The notes beneath the pieces were generated by a model, which was given only the letters and a program-made list of their open reading frames with translations, searched no databases and was not told where the DNA came from. A DNA stretch of 64,000 nt from DATBVX01 sp963705495 (GTDB lineage: Bacteria > Pseudomonadota > Gammaproteobacteria > Steroidobacterales > Steroidobacteraceae). The number at the start of each line of letters is the position of its first letter. Position 1 is the stretch's first letter. Shown one piece after another: positions 15,768 to 25,618 of the stretch. The stretch lies in assembly GCA_963705495.1 (NCBI GenBank), contig CAVPJQ010000007.1:124001-188000 (forward strand), read 5' to 3'. The translations under genes and the position numbers were made by a program.

Positions 15768-16909
15768 TGACTGCAGCGCTCGTCAACGGCCGGATTCTCC
15801 TCACCGATGGATTCGTCACGGATCGCATCGTGTTGATCGATGGCGATCGGATCGCTGGCCTCGTCGGCAGCGACGATCCACGGGTGGCCGGCTCCTCGCA
15901 GCATGATCTCCAAGGCCGAAGGCTCGTGCCAGGATTCATCGACTGCCAGGTGAACGGCGGCGGCGGCGTGCTGCTCAACGAGGCACCAACGATCGAGTCA
16001 GTCAGGCGGATCGTCGCTGCACATCGCAGCTTCGGAACCACCGGCCTGCTGCCGACGCTGATCACGACGGATCTCGATGTCATGAGGAGGGCGATCGATG
16101 CGGTACGCGGCGCGATGCTCGCGGGTGACTCAGGGGTGCTCGGCATTCACTTTGAGGGCCCCCTGCTCTCGCCGGCGCGCCCGGGCGTTCATGACGCGGC
16201 GCGCTTTCGTCAGCTCGACCCTGAGCTGGTGAAGCTGATTTGCTCGTTGGGCACGGGCCGAACGTTGCTGACCATCGCCCCGGAGCGTGTTCCCCTCGCA
16301 GCCATCCGTGAGCTCGCTGCGCGCGGCATCATTCTCTGCGCCGGACACACCGGCGCCGACTACGCGAGCGCACGTGCGGCCCTCGCGGCAGGGGTTCGGG
16401 GCGTGACACATCTGTTCAACGCGATGTCACCGCTCCAGTCACGCGATCCGGGGATGGTGGGCGCGGCACTCGACGACCCGAACTGCTGGTGTGGCCTCAT
16501 CGTCGACGGTCATCACGTGCACCCGGCGGCCCTGCGGGTCGCAATTGCGGCGAAGCCTCGCGGTCGCATGCTGCTGGTGACGGACGCGATGTCTTGCGTC
16601 GGATCGAGCCAGACCTCCTTCACCCTCGGCGGTGAAGTCATCGATTGCAGCGCAGGTGTCTGCAAGACTGCTTCCGGGGTGCTCGCCGGTTCGGCACTCG
16701 ACATGGGCACGGCGCTGCGCAACACGGTGCGCTTGCTCAATCTACCCGTCGACGAGGCGGCGCGAATGGCCGCCACCTACCCGGCGGAGTTCCTGGGCGT
16801 CTCTGCAGAGCGAGGTCGCATCGCGAGTGGCCTGCGCGCGGATCTGGTGGAGCTCGATGAGGAGCTCAACGTGCGGCGCGTGTGGGTCGCAGGCCAGCCG
16901 CAGGCCTAG
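15767..16909 (+). CDS. nagA: N-acetylglucosamine-6-phosphate deacetylase
   Basis: Zinc amidohydrolase that converts GlcNAc-6-P to GlcN-6-P and acetate. Visible motifs are VPGFIDCQVNGGGG, GIHFEGPLLSP with the metal-binding Glu, CAGHTGADY and THLFNAMSPLQ with metal-binding His residues, and the catalytic Asp in LLVTDAMSCVG. At 380 aa the length is standard. It is translationally coupled to the upstream deaminase by a TGATG overlap and followed 12 bases later by the lactonase gene. Confidence 0.95.
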   Translation: MTAALVNGRILLTDGFVTDRIVLIDGDRIAGLVGSDDPRVAGSSQHDLQGRRLVPGFIDCQVNGGGGVLLNEAPTIESVRRIVAAHRSFGTTGLLPTLITTDLDVMRRAIDAVRGAMLAGDSGVLGIHFEGPLLSPARPGVHDAARFRQLDPELVKLICSLGTGRTLLTIAPERVPLAAIRELAARGIILCAGHTGADYASARAALAAGVRGVTHLFNAMSPLQSRDPGMVGAALDDPNCWCGLIVDGHHVHPAALRVAIAAKPRGRMLLVTDAMSCVGSSQTSFTLGGEVIDCSAGVCKTASGVLAGSALDMGTALRNTVRLLNLPVDEAARMAATYPAEFLGVSAERGRIASGLRADLVELDEELNVRRVWVAGQPQA

Positions 16910-16921
16910 CTGGCACTCCCG

Positions 16922-17608
16922 ATGCAGATTGTGATTGGCCGGGATCCATCAGATACCGCCGCGCTGGCCGCGGATTGGTTCGCGGCACGGATCACGGAGG
17001 ATGTGAGGGAGCGGGGTCGCTGCGTCATCGCGCTGAGTGGCGGGCAGACGCCCTGGAAAATGCTGGAGGAACTGATCACGCGCAACGTGCCGTGGCATGC
17101 CTTGCAAGTGGCGCAAGTCGATGAGCGCGTCGTCGCGATCGATGATCCGCGACGCAACTTCGCACGCCTGTACGAGCTGCTCTGCAAGCGCGGGCGGCTC
17201 GAGGAGAAACAGCTCCACGCAATTCCAGTCGAGCGTCCCGATCCTGATCTCGCCGCGCGGGAGTACGCCAGGATGCTGGAAGTGCTCGCCGGCTCGCCTC
17301 CGATGATCGATGTCGTACAACTTGGCCTGGGATCGGACGGCCACACCGCTTCGCTCCTCCCTGGTGATGCGACGCTGAAGATCACGGATCGTGATGCTGC
17401 CGCAACCGGCCTCTATGCCGGCACCCGGCGCATTACGCTCACGCTTCCATGCATCAATCGCGCCTGCGCACGTCTTTGGCTGGTCGGCGGCGCGGAAAAG
17501 GCGCCGCGCTTGCGCGAGCTGCTCAAGGGACAGGGAGATACTCCTGCGCTTCGCATATCGCGCGACAACGCGGTGGTGTTCGCCGATGCCGCCGCAGCTG
17601 CACCAAGC

Positions 17609-17617
<9 letters not shown>
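16922..17617 (+). CDS. pgl: 6-phosphogluconolactonase
   Basis: Hydrolyses 6-phosphoglucono-lactone to 6-phosphogluconate in the pentose phosphate or Entner-Doudoroff pathway. The NagB-like fold shows ALSGGQTPWKML, the DERVVAIDDPRRNFA segment and the lactonase-specific GLGSDGHTASLLPG. That last motif favours Pgl over NagB, so this is not the missing deaminase. It is the last gene of the GntR-deaminase-nagA operon and overlaps the 3' end of gnd by nine bases, tail to tail. Confidence 0.88.
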
Positions 17618-18529
<912 letters not shown>

Positions 18530-18610
18530 GCTCGTTCTCCTGAAGCTTACAGGGCGAGCGTGAATTATGGGCCGCAGATCACGGCGCAGTCACGGCGGTC
18601 GCGCTGACCT

Positions 18611-20686
18611 TCAGATCGAGAGTGCAGGATTGCCCTCGACGATCCGCTGATCGAGCCGCGGCCGTTCACCCCTCTGCCACATTGAGGCGCGGTGGACGAC
18701 GCGATATAGCAATGATCCGCCGTCAGCACGCTCGCTACGCTCGAGTGGCCGCGGTATGCACACGAATTCGCATTCCAGCGCATCGCTCATCACGCGCACC
18801 GTGGCATAGCCATGTCCACCCATGTCGATGAAGGAGAGGTGTGGCGAGAGCTCCGGGTTGGAAAGCCGTCGGGCGCGCTCGAGGTCACCGCTCTGTTGAT
18901 AGTCGAGGCACGTGCGCACGCCATGATGGAGCAACAGGTTGATCGACGGCTCCCAGGTCGATTGTCCCGGCCTTTGCGTGAGGAACAGGGGACGCAGCGG
19001 ATGATCCTTCGGAAAGCGATGCTCGTACGCCTCCGGCAGGGCCGGCGCCGAAACAGAGCCGGTGATGAACGCAATGCCTACGGGTTCGAACTTGTCCGGC
19101 GGCAGAGACTTGGCCGCGAGACCCGCCCAGAAGCTGTGACGGTCTCCCGCTACGGTGGCGAAGCCCGTGATGCCCGCATCGCGCACCAGGTCGTAGATTT
19201 CGGCGCGCTCGACGTAGGCCGCGCTGTGATCGCCGCCTCCAAAACCGGCGTAGCCGGCACCCGGCCACGGTTTCGTCACGTTCGGGGGAAGATTTTGTGG
19301 ATCGGCACGAAAGTCGAGTGTGCCGAGTGAATTGCCCCAGATCTTCCAGGTCGCCGCGGAGGTTTTCAGGCGCTCGAGAAACCAGGCTTTCTGCTCGAGG
19401 CCGAGAATCGTCTGTGGTGGCTCATCCTTGCGAAAGTTGGCGACCTGGGCGTCACCATAGCGGATGCTCGCCGGTGGATGTCCTCCGGCATAGGCGCGAC
19501 CTGCATCCAGGATCTCCATTGCCTCCTGCGGGATGAAATCCGGAAAATCGTCGCTCGTAAGGGCCGCGGCTTCCGGCCGGGTGGTCGGCTCCTCGGATCG
19601 GTAGCTGTGCTGATCGGTGATCAGGAGGTCGACGTTGCGCCCGAAACGCAGGGCGCGATAACCCGTCAGGCTCGCGATCGCGCTCAGGTTGTTCGGCTCA
19701 TCGCCCAGGCCTTGCGCGTCGAAACGCATGACCGGTGCATCGATGACCCGCGGTGCATCGAAGCGCTCGAGCGAAGCCGTTCCCGGTTGGCGTACGCGCG
19801 CCGGCTGATATTCGAACCATGCCTGGTTCGCCGCCACTTTGCGCGTCTGCGTCGGTCGCGTCGTGTCGCCGAATTTTTGAAAGCCCTGCCAGCCGAGCCA
19901 CGAGAATTCGTGGTTGTCCCACATCGCGACGAACGGCCAGCGCGCCCGCGCATCCTGCAGATCCGGATCATGCAGATAGGCGCGATACACCGCGCGGTAG
20001 TCATCGACGGTGGTGGGAATGTGAAAATCGGAGACTTTTTCTCCGTGCGCGTAGCGCACCAGGTCGCGCAGGCGCCGATCGTACATGCCCTGCGGCCGGT
20101 CTTCCGGATACCAGACGATCTCGTAGATGAAATCGCCGAGGTGCAGCACGAAGCCGAGCCGCTCGGCGGCGGGAGCACGCTGGTCCTCGAAAATCATTCG
20201 CCGATAAGCGTTCTGCGCGCCCTGGCAGACGTTCTGGCAGCTCACGAACGCGAAGCGCACCGTGCGCGCATCGCCGTCTGCAGGTGCCGTCAGCGTGCGG
20301 CCGACGCGGCTGCCCGAGCCGCTCTCGTCGGTGAAGCGATACCAGTACTCGCGCGAGGGTTTCAGTCCCCCGACCAGCACGCGACAGGTCCAGTCCGATG
20401 CGGCGCTCACCTGTGCGCTCGTTGTGGCGACGACGCGTCTGAACTGCTCGTCCTCCGCCACTTCAACGGTGAGCGATGCAGAGTCCTTGCCGTCGGCAAA
20501 CGGGCGCCGAGTCCAGAGAATGACGCTGTCCGACTGCGGATCGCCCGATGCCACCCCTTCCGGATACAACTCGCGGCGCTCGGTCCATGCGACGCGCGAC
20601 TTCCGTGCTGAGGCTGCGCCCCAGGCCGCCGAGGCGCCGAGGGCAGCTGCATACGCCAGGAACTCACGCCGGTTCAGGTCGCTCAT
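18611..20686 (-). CDS. phoD: PhoD-like alkaline phosphatase/phosphodiesterase, Tat-exported
   Basis: The N-terminus MSDLNRREFLAYAAALGAS is a twin-arginine signal, as in other PhoD proteins, whose metal cofactor is loaded before export. An N-terminal Ig-like domain with GVASGDPQSDSVILWTR precedes the metallophosphatase domain, with FAFVSCQNVCQGA, LHLGDFIYE, AMWDNHEFSW and TVAGDRHSFWAG as metal-site motifs. It would release phosphate from phosphodiesters or phosphomonoesters in the periplasm. The start at 20686 is preferred over the open frame to 20710 because it puts the Tat motif at residue 6. The protein is longer than typical PhoD (691 aa) because of insertions in the catalytic domain. Confidence 0.88.
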   Translation of the reverse strand: MSDLNRREFLAYAAALGASAAWGAASARKSRVAWTERRELYPEGVASGDPQSDSVILWTRRPFADGKDSASLTVEVAEDEQFRRVVATTSAQVSAASDWTCRVLVGGLKPSREYWYRFTDESGSGSRVGRTLTAPADGDARTVRFAFVSCQNVCQGAQNAYRRMIFEDQRAPAAERLGFVLHLGDFIYEIVWYPEDRPQGMYDRRLRDLVRYAHGEKVSDFHIPTTVDDYRAVYRAYLHDPDLQDARARWPFVAMWDNHEFSWLGWQGFQKFGDTTRPTQTRKVAANQAWFEYQPARVRQPGTASLERFDAPRVIDAPVMRFDAQGLGDEPNNLSAIASLTGYRALRFGRNVDLLITDQHSYRSEEPTTRPEAAALTSDDFPDFIPQEAMEILDAGRAYAGGHPPASIRYGDAQVANFRKDEPPQTILGLEQKAWFLERLKTSAATWKIWGNSLGTLDFRADPQNLPPNVTKPWPGAGYAGFGGGDHSAAYVERAEIYDLVRDAGITGFATVAGDRHSFWAGLAAKSLPPDKFEPVGIAFITGSVSAPALPEAYEHRFPKDHPLRPLFLTQRPGQSTWEPSINLLLHHGVRTCLDYQQSGDLERARRLSNPELSPHLSFIDMGGHGYATVRVMSDALECEFVCIPRPLERSERADGGSLLYRVVHRASMWQRGERPRLDQRIVEGNPALSI

Positions 20687-20704
20687 GGTGTTCCCCCTGC
20701 GGTC

Positions 20705-20747
20705 TCCCACGATGCCACAGTCCCCACGCAGCTCAATGATCGTGGGA
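20705..20747. terminator. Long-looped inverted repeat upstream of phoD
   Basis: TCCCACGAT and ATCGTGGGA form a 9-bp stem around a 25-base loop, in the gap between the small secreted protein gene and phoD (both on the minus strand). It may end the upstream transcript or act as a regulatory site for phoD. Confidence 0.35.
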
Positions 20748-20802
20748 CCGACTGCTTCCCCGGCGTGACGTTCTCATCTGTCCGAGCAGCGGCCGTACTT
20801 CG

Positions 20803-21324
20803 TCAGGTGCCGGGCCTGCTGAGGGAACTCTCGGGTGCTGCTGACACTCGCGTGAATGCGACCCGCCACGCTTCAACCCATTTGCCAGCGGATTCCTCTT
20901 CCGTGACGGCCACATAGCCATCCTCGCCCTTGCGTTCCCACACCGTGCGGAACGTTTGCGCCTTGCCGTCTGCACCTGTGTATTTTTCATTTGGAAACCT
21001 GAGGATGCGATCCTGGACCTCGACCGTGCCCCGGCTCACTCCCCCATCAGATGCGAAGTACATGTAGTTGATCTGCCGCGTGCTCTTGTCCATCCAGTAG
21101 ATCGTTTCGCCTGAATAGGGCGGCCGCTCACCGGTGACCACGTGACGATCCCGGATGAATCGGCCGTCGAACACCGGCTCGAAGCAATGCTTGTCCCACG
21201 ATTTGCCATCGGGGAACGCACCCTGCCAGCAGTGACCAACCAGAAATTCCAGCGGCTGCAGCGGCGTGTCGGCGGCCAGAGCGGCTCCTGAAAGGACCAG
21301 CAAGAACAGGAATATTCGACGCAT
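20803..21324 (-). CDS. Small secreted protein of unknown function
   Basis: A clear signal peptide (MRRIFLFLLVLSGAALA, cut before ADT) precedes about 155 residues with the opening LEFLVGHCWQG, a pattern shared by lipocalin-like conserved hypothetical proteins that begin with a fLvG-x-W segment. Beta-rich, with two early cysteines (GHCW and KHCF) that could form a disulfide. The start is decided by GAGGAGG: it abuts an ATG at 21330 but lies 6 bases before the ATG at 21324. It follows the DUF1761-like gene by 11 bases and is probably its operon partner. Function unknown. Confidence 0.75.
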   Translation of the reverse strand: MRRIFLFLLVLSGAALAADTPLQPLEFLVGHCWQGAFPDGKSWDKHCFEPVFDGRFIRDRHVVTGERPPYSGETIYWMDKSTRQINYMYFASDGGVSRGTVEVQDRILRFPNEKYTGADGKAQTFRTVWERKGEDGYVAVTEEESAGKWVEAWRVAFTRVSAAPESSLSRPGT

Positions 21325-21335
21325 GACCATCCTCC

Positions 21336-21734
21336 TCAATGCCACAGACCGAGCACCAGGCCGAACGCGGTGAACTGCACCGTGTGATAGCCGCCGTTGA
21401 TCAGGAAAAGCTTTGCGTTGCGCCGCTCGAACAGGTAGTTGATACCGAAGCTGGTCGCGACCCAGCACAGCCCCGCTGAAAAACCTGCGCCGAGTGCAAA
21501 GCCCAGGCCCGGCTTCGGGCCCAGGAACAGGGCGAACACGTATGCGGCGATCAGTGCGAGTACGAACCCGCCACCGAAGATGACCGCCGGCTTGCCGTTG
21601 GCGATCTGCGCGTCGCTCAACCCCGCCGCACGCTGCCAGCTGCGGCCGAAGACCGCTGGCGCATACCACAGTCCCCCAATGACGAATGCGGAAACCGCCG
21701 CCGCGATCACCGCCCAATGATTGATCTCACCCAT
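21336..21734 (-). CDS. DUF1761-like four-helix membrane protein
   Basis: A 132-residue inner-membrane protein with four hydrophobic segments. The opening INHWAVIAAAVSAFVIGGLWYAPAVFG, its WYAP motif and the closing segment GGYHTVQFTAFGLVLGLW match the DUF1761 pattern. No biochemical role is established. It lies between a TetR gene (22 bases upstream) and the small secreted protein, so the three probably form one operon under TetR control. Confidence 0.75.
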   Translation of the reverse strand: MGEINHWAVIAAAVSAFVIGGLWYAPAVFGRSWQRAAGLSDAQIANGKPAVIFGGGFVLALIAAYVFALFLGPKPGLGFALGAGFSAGLCWVATSFGINYLFERRNAKLFLINGGYHTVQFTAFGLVLGLWH

Positions 21735-21756
21735 CGTGACTCTCCTCGTGATGCTG

Positions 21757-22389
21757 TTATTTACTCTTCCGACGCTTTGTTGCTTTGGTGCTGCGTTTCG
21801 GCGCGGCCGCCGCAGCCTGCAGCAGTTCGAAATAGGCGCGTAGCTGGCTCACGGAGCGATCGAAGTAGGCCACGTCACGGAAGGTGCGCGACTGCATGAC
21901 GGCGCCCTCCATCGTGGTCAACACGAACTCCGCCAGCTCGCGGGAATTGATTCGCGGCAGGCGCTCGCCCGCTTCGACGATGCAGCGCTGCACGGCCTCG
22001 GTCCAGGCCAGGAAGTTCGCGGCCAGCAGCTCGCGCACAGGCGGGTCGGGCTCGTGCAGCTCGAGAGCCAGCGAGCCGATGGGGCAGCCGTAGAAGCAAT
22101 CGGTCTGCACGACCAGCTCACGGTAGCGCGCCAGCAGCGCAAAGATGCGTTCGATCGGATCCTTGACGTGGCCCCACGCCGGCTGCAGCAGCATCTCGTC
22201 GATGCCGGAGCGGTAGGCGCCCAGCACCGCCAGCAGCAAGTCCTGCTTTCCGGGGAAGAAGTGATAGAGGCTGCCGCTGTTGGCAGCGGAGCGCTTGAGC
22301 ACATCCGCAATCGACGTCGACGCGTAGCCCTTCTCCCAGAAGAGCTCCATGGCGGCGAACACGATGCGGCTGCGGGTATCTTCGGTCAC
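21757..22389 (-). CDS. TetR-family transcriptional repressor
   Basis: The N-terminal HTH reads MTEDTRSRIVFAAMELFWEKGY then TSIADVLKRSAANSGSLYHFFPGK, the standard TetR/AcrR domain. The C-terminal ligand domain contains FYGCPIGSLALEL, as in the YcdC/NemR-like branch that answers to reactive compounds. The end is rich in Lys and Arg. GTG start. A TTGA-N4-TCAA palindrome 14 bases upstream of the start is a candidate autoregulatory operator. The quinone reductase and cupin genes upstream on the same strand may belong to the same stress response. Confidence 0.87.
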   Translation of the reverse strand: MTEDTRSRIVFAAMELFWEKGYASTSIADVLKRSAANSGSLYHFFPGKQDLLLAVLGAYRSGIDEMLLQPAWGHVKDPIERIFALLARYRELVVQTDCFYGCPIGSLALELHEPDPPVRELLAANFLAWTEAVQRCIVEAGERLPRINSRELAEFVLTTMEGAVMQSRTFRDVAYFDRSVSQLRAYFELLQAAAAAPKRSTKATKRRKSK

Positions 22390-22402
22390 AGGCTTGACTG
22401 AG

Positions 22403-22414
22403 TTGAACGCTCAA
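22403..22414. promoter_or_regulatory. TTGA-N4-TCAA palindrome before the TetR gene
   Basis: TTGAACGCTCAA is an inverted repeat in the 64-base gap between the quinone reductase stop and the TetR start. Position and form fit an autoregulatory TetR operator; the binding protein is inferred. Confidence 0.4.
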
Positions 22415-22453
22415 TCAAGTTAGATTGGCGAGCTGGCCGTGTCAAGACCCGGG

Positions 22454-23428
22454 TTATGGAATCAGGACCGTCGATCCCATGGTCTGCCGCGATTCCAGGG
22501 CGCGATGCGCTGCCGCAGCGTCTCTCAGGGGGAACTCGGCTCCAACTTCAACGGCAATGATGCCGGCGCGCAGGGCGTTGAACACCTCGTTGGCCATCTC
22601 TTGTCGCTCGCGCTGGTCTTCAAGGTAGTGAAACAGCAGTGGCCGGGAGAGGGTGTTGGATTTCTCAGCCAGGCGGCTGACCGCAAACGGCGCCACCGCG
22701 CCCGAGGATTGACCGAAATTGATCAGGTGGCCACGCACCGCCAGCGATTCCAGCGATCCCGAAAACGTCTCCGCGCCTACCCCGTCGTACACGACATCGA
22801 CACCACGACCATGAGTGAGTTCGCGCACCCGCTGAGCGAAGGGCTCCTCGTTGTAGAGGATCACGAAGTCGCAGCCGTTATCGAGGGCAATCACGGCCTT
22901 GTGGTCGTTGCCGACTGTGCCGATGACATCGGCACCGAGATGATGCGCCCATTGGCACAGCAACCTGCCCACGCCGCCCGCAGCCGCATGCACGAGACAG
23001 GTTTCTCCGGATTTGAGTGGCCGGAGCTTGGTCAACAGCATGAGAGCCGTGAGCGCCTTGACCAATCCCGCACCCACCGTTCGATCGTCGAGCTCAGGCG
23101 GAATCGGTATTACGCGGTCCGCGCGCATCACCCGCTCATCCGCGTAGGCGCCATACGCCGCGGTGACGTAGCCGACGCGATCACCGGGATGCAAGTCACT
23201 CACGCCCTCTCCCACGGCCTCAACGACGCCGACCGCTTCGACGCCCGGGATGCCTGGAAGGGACAGCGTCTTGTAGAGACCGCTTCTGACATAGGTGTCG
23301 TGGAAGTTGACGCCGATGACGGTCTGGCGCAGTCGAATCTCCTCCGGCGCGGGTGCTGCGACCGAAACCTCCTCGAGGCGCAGCACTTCCGGCCCGCCGA
23401 TCTCGCGCAGCATGATGGCGGAGGCCAC
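22454..23428 (-). CDS. Zeta-crystallin-like NADPH:quinone oxidoreductase
   Basis: Zinc-free medium-chain dehydrogenase/reductase. The N-terminal domain has FHDTYVRSGLY and PGIPGVEAVGVVEAVG. The Rossmann part has the VHAAAGGVGRLLCQWA nucleotide motif, then VVYDGVGAETF. Zinc-binding cysteines are absent, as expected for the QorA group, which reduces quinones by one or two electrons. GTG 23428 is preferred as start because it follows the cupin stop by two bases; ATG 23413 is possible. It is translated just after the cupin gene. Confidence 0.87.
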   Translation of the reverse strand: MASAIMLREIGGPEVLRLEEVSVAAPAPEEIRLRQTVIGVNFHDTYVRSGLYKTLSLPGIPGVEAVGVVEAVGEGVSDLHPGDRVGYVTAAYGAYADERVMRADRVIPIPPELDDRTVGAGLVKALTALMLLTKLRPLKSGETCLVHAAAGGVGRLLCQWAHHLGADVIGTVGNDHKAVIALDNGCDFVILYNEEPFAQRVRELTHGRGVDVVYDGVGAETFSGSLESLAVRGHLINFGQSSGAVAPFAVSRLAEKSNTLSRPLLFHYLEDQRERQEMANEVFNALRAGIIAVEVGAEFPLRDAAAAHRALESRQTMGSTVLIP

Positions 23429-23430
23429 GA

Positions 23431-23811
23431 TCAGGTTTCCTTGCGCAGGTAATCGTCCGTCTTGTTGAGCCAATCCTCGCGCGGCGGAGTGAAGACATCG
23501 ACATCCAGAGTGTCTTCGAGCGCCAGCGCCGAGTGAGGCAGGTTCGAGGGAATCACCAGTACTTCGCCAGCGCGCACGGTGAGCTCATGCTCGCCTTTCT
23601 CACCAAGATGAAAGTGCAAGGCGCCGCTGATGACGTACGTCAGCTGTTCGTTGTGGTGCGAGTGCTGAGGAACGAGGTCACCCTTCTTGAGGACAATCTG
23701 CGCAATCATCGTGCGGTCGCCGCTGATCATACGACGCGTGATGGTGCCCTTCAGGGCTTCTTCCGGAATCTCGGTCCAGCGGTGATGCTGGAACGGCTTC
23801 TGATCTGACAC
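23431..23811 (-). CDS. Small cupin-domain protein
   Basis: A 126-residue single-domain cupin. Motif 1 is H-x-H-x-x-E-like (PQHSHHNEQLTYVISG) and motif 2 is PSNLPHSALALED, so a metal site with three His and a Glu is available. The substrate is not predictable; small cupins of this size act in aromatic, quercetin-like or sugar metabolism. It forms a two-gene unit with the quinone reductase. Confidence 0.82.
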   Translation of the reverse strand: MSDQKPFQHHRWTEIPEEALKGTITRRMISGDRTMIAQIVLKKGDLVPQHSHHNEQLTYVISGALHFHLGEKGEHELTVRAGEVLVIPSNLPHSALALEDTLDVDVFTPPREDWLNKTDDYLRKET

Positions 23812-23859
23812 TTGGCCCCCTCCTCTTCAGTCCGGAAGACAGCCTACACCGACCTGCGG

Positions 23860-25146
23860 TCAGTAGATGTATTCGAGTTGCACCCAGAACTTGTGCGTAT
23901 CGGTTGCGAAGCCGTCGGCACGATAATCGGCATATTTGAGCGCCGCTGACCATTCTTTCCACTTGGCCTGCACCACGAGGTCGATCTCCGAGCCGAAGTC
24001 GGCGGAGACATGCTCGGCCTCGAAGCGGTGGTACACAGCCGACGCCGACACCGAGTCGATGTGCCCCAGCGGCTTGCGCGCGTAGCCCAAAGTTACGTAG
24101 CGATCATCGACGCCATCCGCGGGTGTCGTGAGGAATTTGTCCGCCCAGCCTTGAAACTTGTGCAGGGTGGCGAGCGGCGTGCTGAATCCCTTCACGCCGT
24201 TGCCTTCCAACACCTCGATGCCGACACCGACGCTCCAGTGTTGCACCGTTGCATTCAGCTCGGCAGCGAGGTAGTCGTCGCTGAAGCTCAGCGGATTGTC
24301 TCCACGGTCTTCTTGCCTTGCCAGGGTAGCGGCGCCCGCCAGCTTGACTTCGGAGAGTGTCCACTCGCCTGAGTAGCGCAGGCCGACGGTCGTCGACGAG
24401 TCGGTGGGCGCCTGCTCGAGATCGAGCAGGTACGCGAATGCCGCGATGCGTCCCGCCGCGGTCTGGTAGGCAATGTTGGCGAGATAGTTGTCGCCCGTGT
24501 AGCGCCCCACCGGCGATTCCTTGCCAAACACGCGATTGACCTGATTCACGTAGCTCAGGTCGACGGTGAGATTCTTCCCGGATTGATTCAGAACGCGCAC
24601 GGCGTCGAACGACTGCTCGTTCTGCCGCCAGTCGGCGGGACTCACAAAGCGCTGGTTGTCTTGCAGGATGAGCTGACGCCCGAAAGTGAGTGTCGTGCCC
24701 GGCAATGAAGTGTTCACGAGCGCAAGCCGATTGATCTCGTACGATTCGGGGTCGGCAACAATCGGAAACTGCGTCTTGCCGTTCACGGTGCTGTTGTAGT
24801 CGCTCACGAGCGGCCACAACAACTCCGCTTCAGCCAGCAGCGACCAGTTCCAGGCCTTACCGGTCTCGAAGCCGAGTCGCGCGCGCAACGTGACTGCATC
24901 GGCGTCTTCCGGCAAGCCATCCTGTTCAACCTGCTCCGAGCGCAGCCGCAGGTCGACGATCGGCTTCGTCGCGCGAACAGCCGCAGCAGCGGGTCCGACC
25001 GTGTCGGCGCAGACTGTCGACATCGATCCAATCGTGCATGCCACGAGCGCCACACCGACCTGCAAGTTGTTGCAGGTCAATGGGCGCCCTTGGACGCAAT
25101 CGCCGCCAGGATTCCTTCGAGGATTCGCGTCGGGTTGGGTGGACAT
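23860..25146 (-). CDS. Outer-membrane porin-like protein (alginate-export type)
   Basis: About 430 residues made of alternating beta strands rich in aromatic and polar residues and ending HKFWVQLEYIY, a typical outer-membrane C-terminus. The pattern (VDLRLRSEQVEQDG opening, LTFGRQLI, FDAVRV, GYARKPLGHIDSVSASAVYHRFE) resembles the alginate-export/OprD-like barrels seen in predicted secreted proteins. A hydrophobic leader ends VCADT. ATG 25146 gives a signal peptide with basic residues but overlaps the hydrogenase-like small subunit by 70 bases; GTG 25053 removes the overlap but leaves an uncharged leader. The substrate is unknown. It directly follows the Ehr-type gene cluster on the same strand. 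Confidence 0.72.
   Translation of the reverse strand: MSTQPDANPRRNPGGDCVQGRPLTCNNLQVGVALVACTIGSMSTVCADTVGPAAAAVRATKPIVDLRLRSEQVEQDGLPEDADAVTLRARLGFETGKAWNWSLLAEAELLWPLVSDYNSTVNGKTQFPIVADPESYEINRLALVNTSLPGTTLTFGRQLILQDNQRFVSPADWRQNEQSFDAVRVLNQSGKNLTVDLSYVNQVNRVFGKESPVGRYTGDNYLANIAYQTAAGRIAAFAYLLDLEQAPTDSSTTVGLRYSGEWTLSEVKLAGAATLARQEDRGDNPLSFSDDYLAAELNATVQHWSVGVGIEVLEGNGVKGFSTPLATLHKFQGWADKFLTTPADGVDDRYVTLGYARKPLGHIDSVSASAVYHRFEAEHVSADFGSEIDLVVQAKWKEWSAALKYADYRADGFATDTHKFWVQLEYIY
25059..25076. promoter_or_regulatory. Hairpin at the hyfI/porin junction
   Basis: CCTGCAA-GTTG-TTGCAGG forms a perfect 7-bp stem directly after the small-subunit stop codon. It could attenuate transcription into, or mask the start of, the porin gene. 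Confidence 0.4.
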
Positions 25147-25592
25147 CCAGGCACTGCGACGTCGACGGGTATCACGTTGGAGATACGCCCCCGACTCGCG
25201 TAGCACTCGCCAAATATCCCGCCGGTGCAGCCGCAATCGCCGAGGGCGACGACGAATTTGGGATCGGGCGTGGCGTCATAGGTGCGACGCAGCGCGACTT
25301 CCATGTGCTTCGATACCGGGCCCGTGACCAGCAGGAGGTCCGCGTGCCGCGGGCTGGCGACGAACCGGATACCGAGTCCTTCGAGGTTGTAGAGCGGATT
25401 GTTCAGGGCATGAATCTCGAGCTCGCAGCCATTGCAGGACCCGGCATCGATATGGCGAATGCAAAGCGCCCGGCCCAGCAGCGCACGAATGCGTTCCTGC
25501 AGTCCGTCGCGAACACGCAGGCTCTCATCTGCAGCGGGCGCTGCCTCAGTAGCGATGCCGATCCTTGCGATCTGGCGCAGGGTCTTCAGCAT
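25077..25592 (-). CDS. Hydrogenase-4/NuoB-like iron-sulfur small subunit (HyfI type)
   Basis: Homologue of HyfI/HycG/NuoB, which carries the [4Fe-4S] cluster next to the large subunit. The cluster cysteines are all present: SCNGCE (C53, C56), GDCGCTGG (C120) and VPGCPPNP (C150). So this half of the catalytic dimer can still carry electrons although the large subunit has lost its nickel ligands. At 171 aa it is a single-domain form, without the long N-terminal part of true hydrogenase small subunits. It is the last gene of the six-gene cluster, 26 bases after the large subunit. Confidence 0.88.
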   Translation of the reverse strand: MLKTLRQIARIGIATEAAPAADESLRVRDGLQERIRALLGRALCIRHIDAGSCNGCELEIHALNNPLYNLEGLGIRFVASPRHADLLLVTGPVSKHMEVALRRTYDATPDPKFVVALGDCGCTGGIFGECYASRGRISNVIPVDVAVPGCPPNPTRILEGILAAIASKGAH

Positions 25593-25618
25593 GGTTGTTT
25601 GTTATGCGCCATGGTCAG

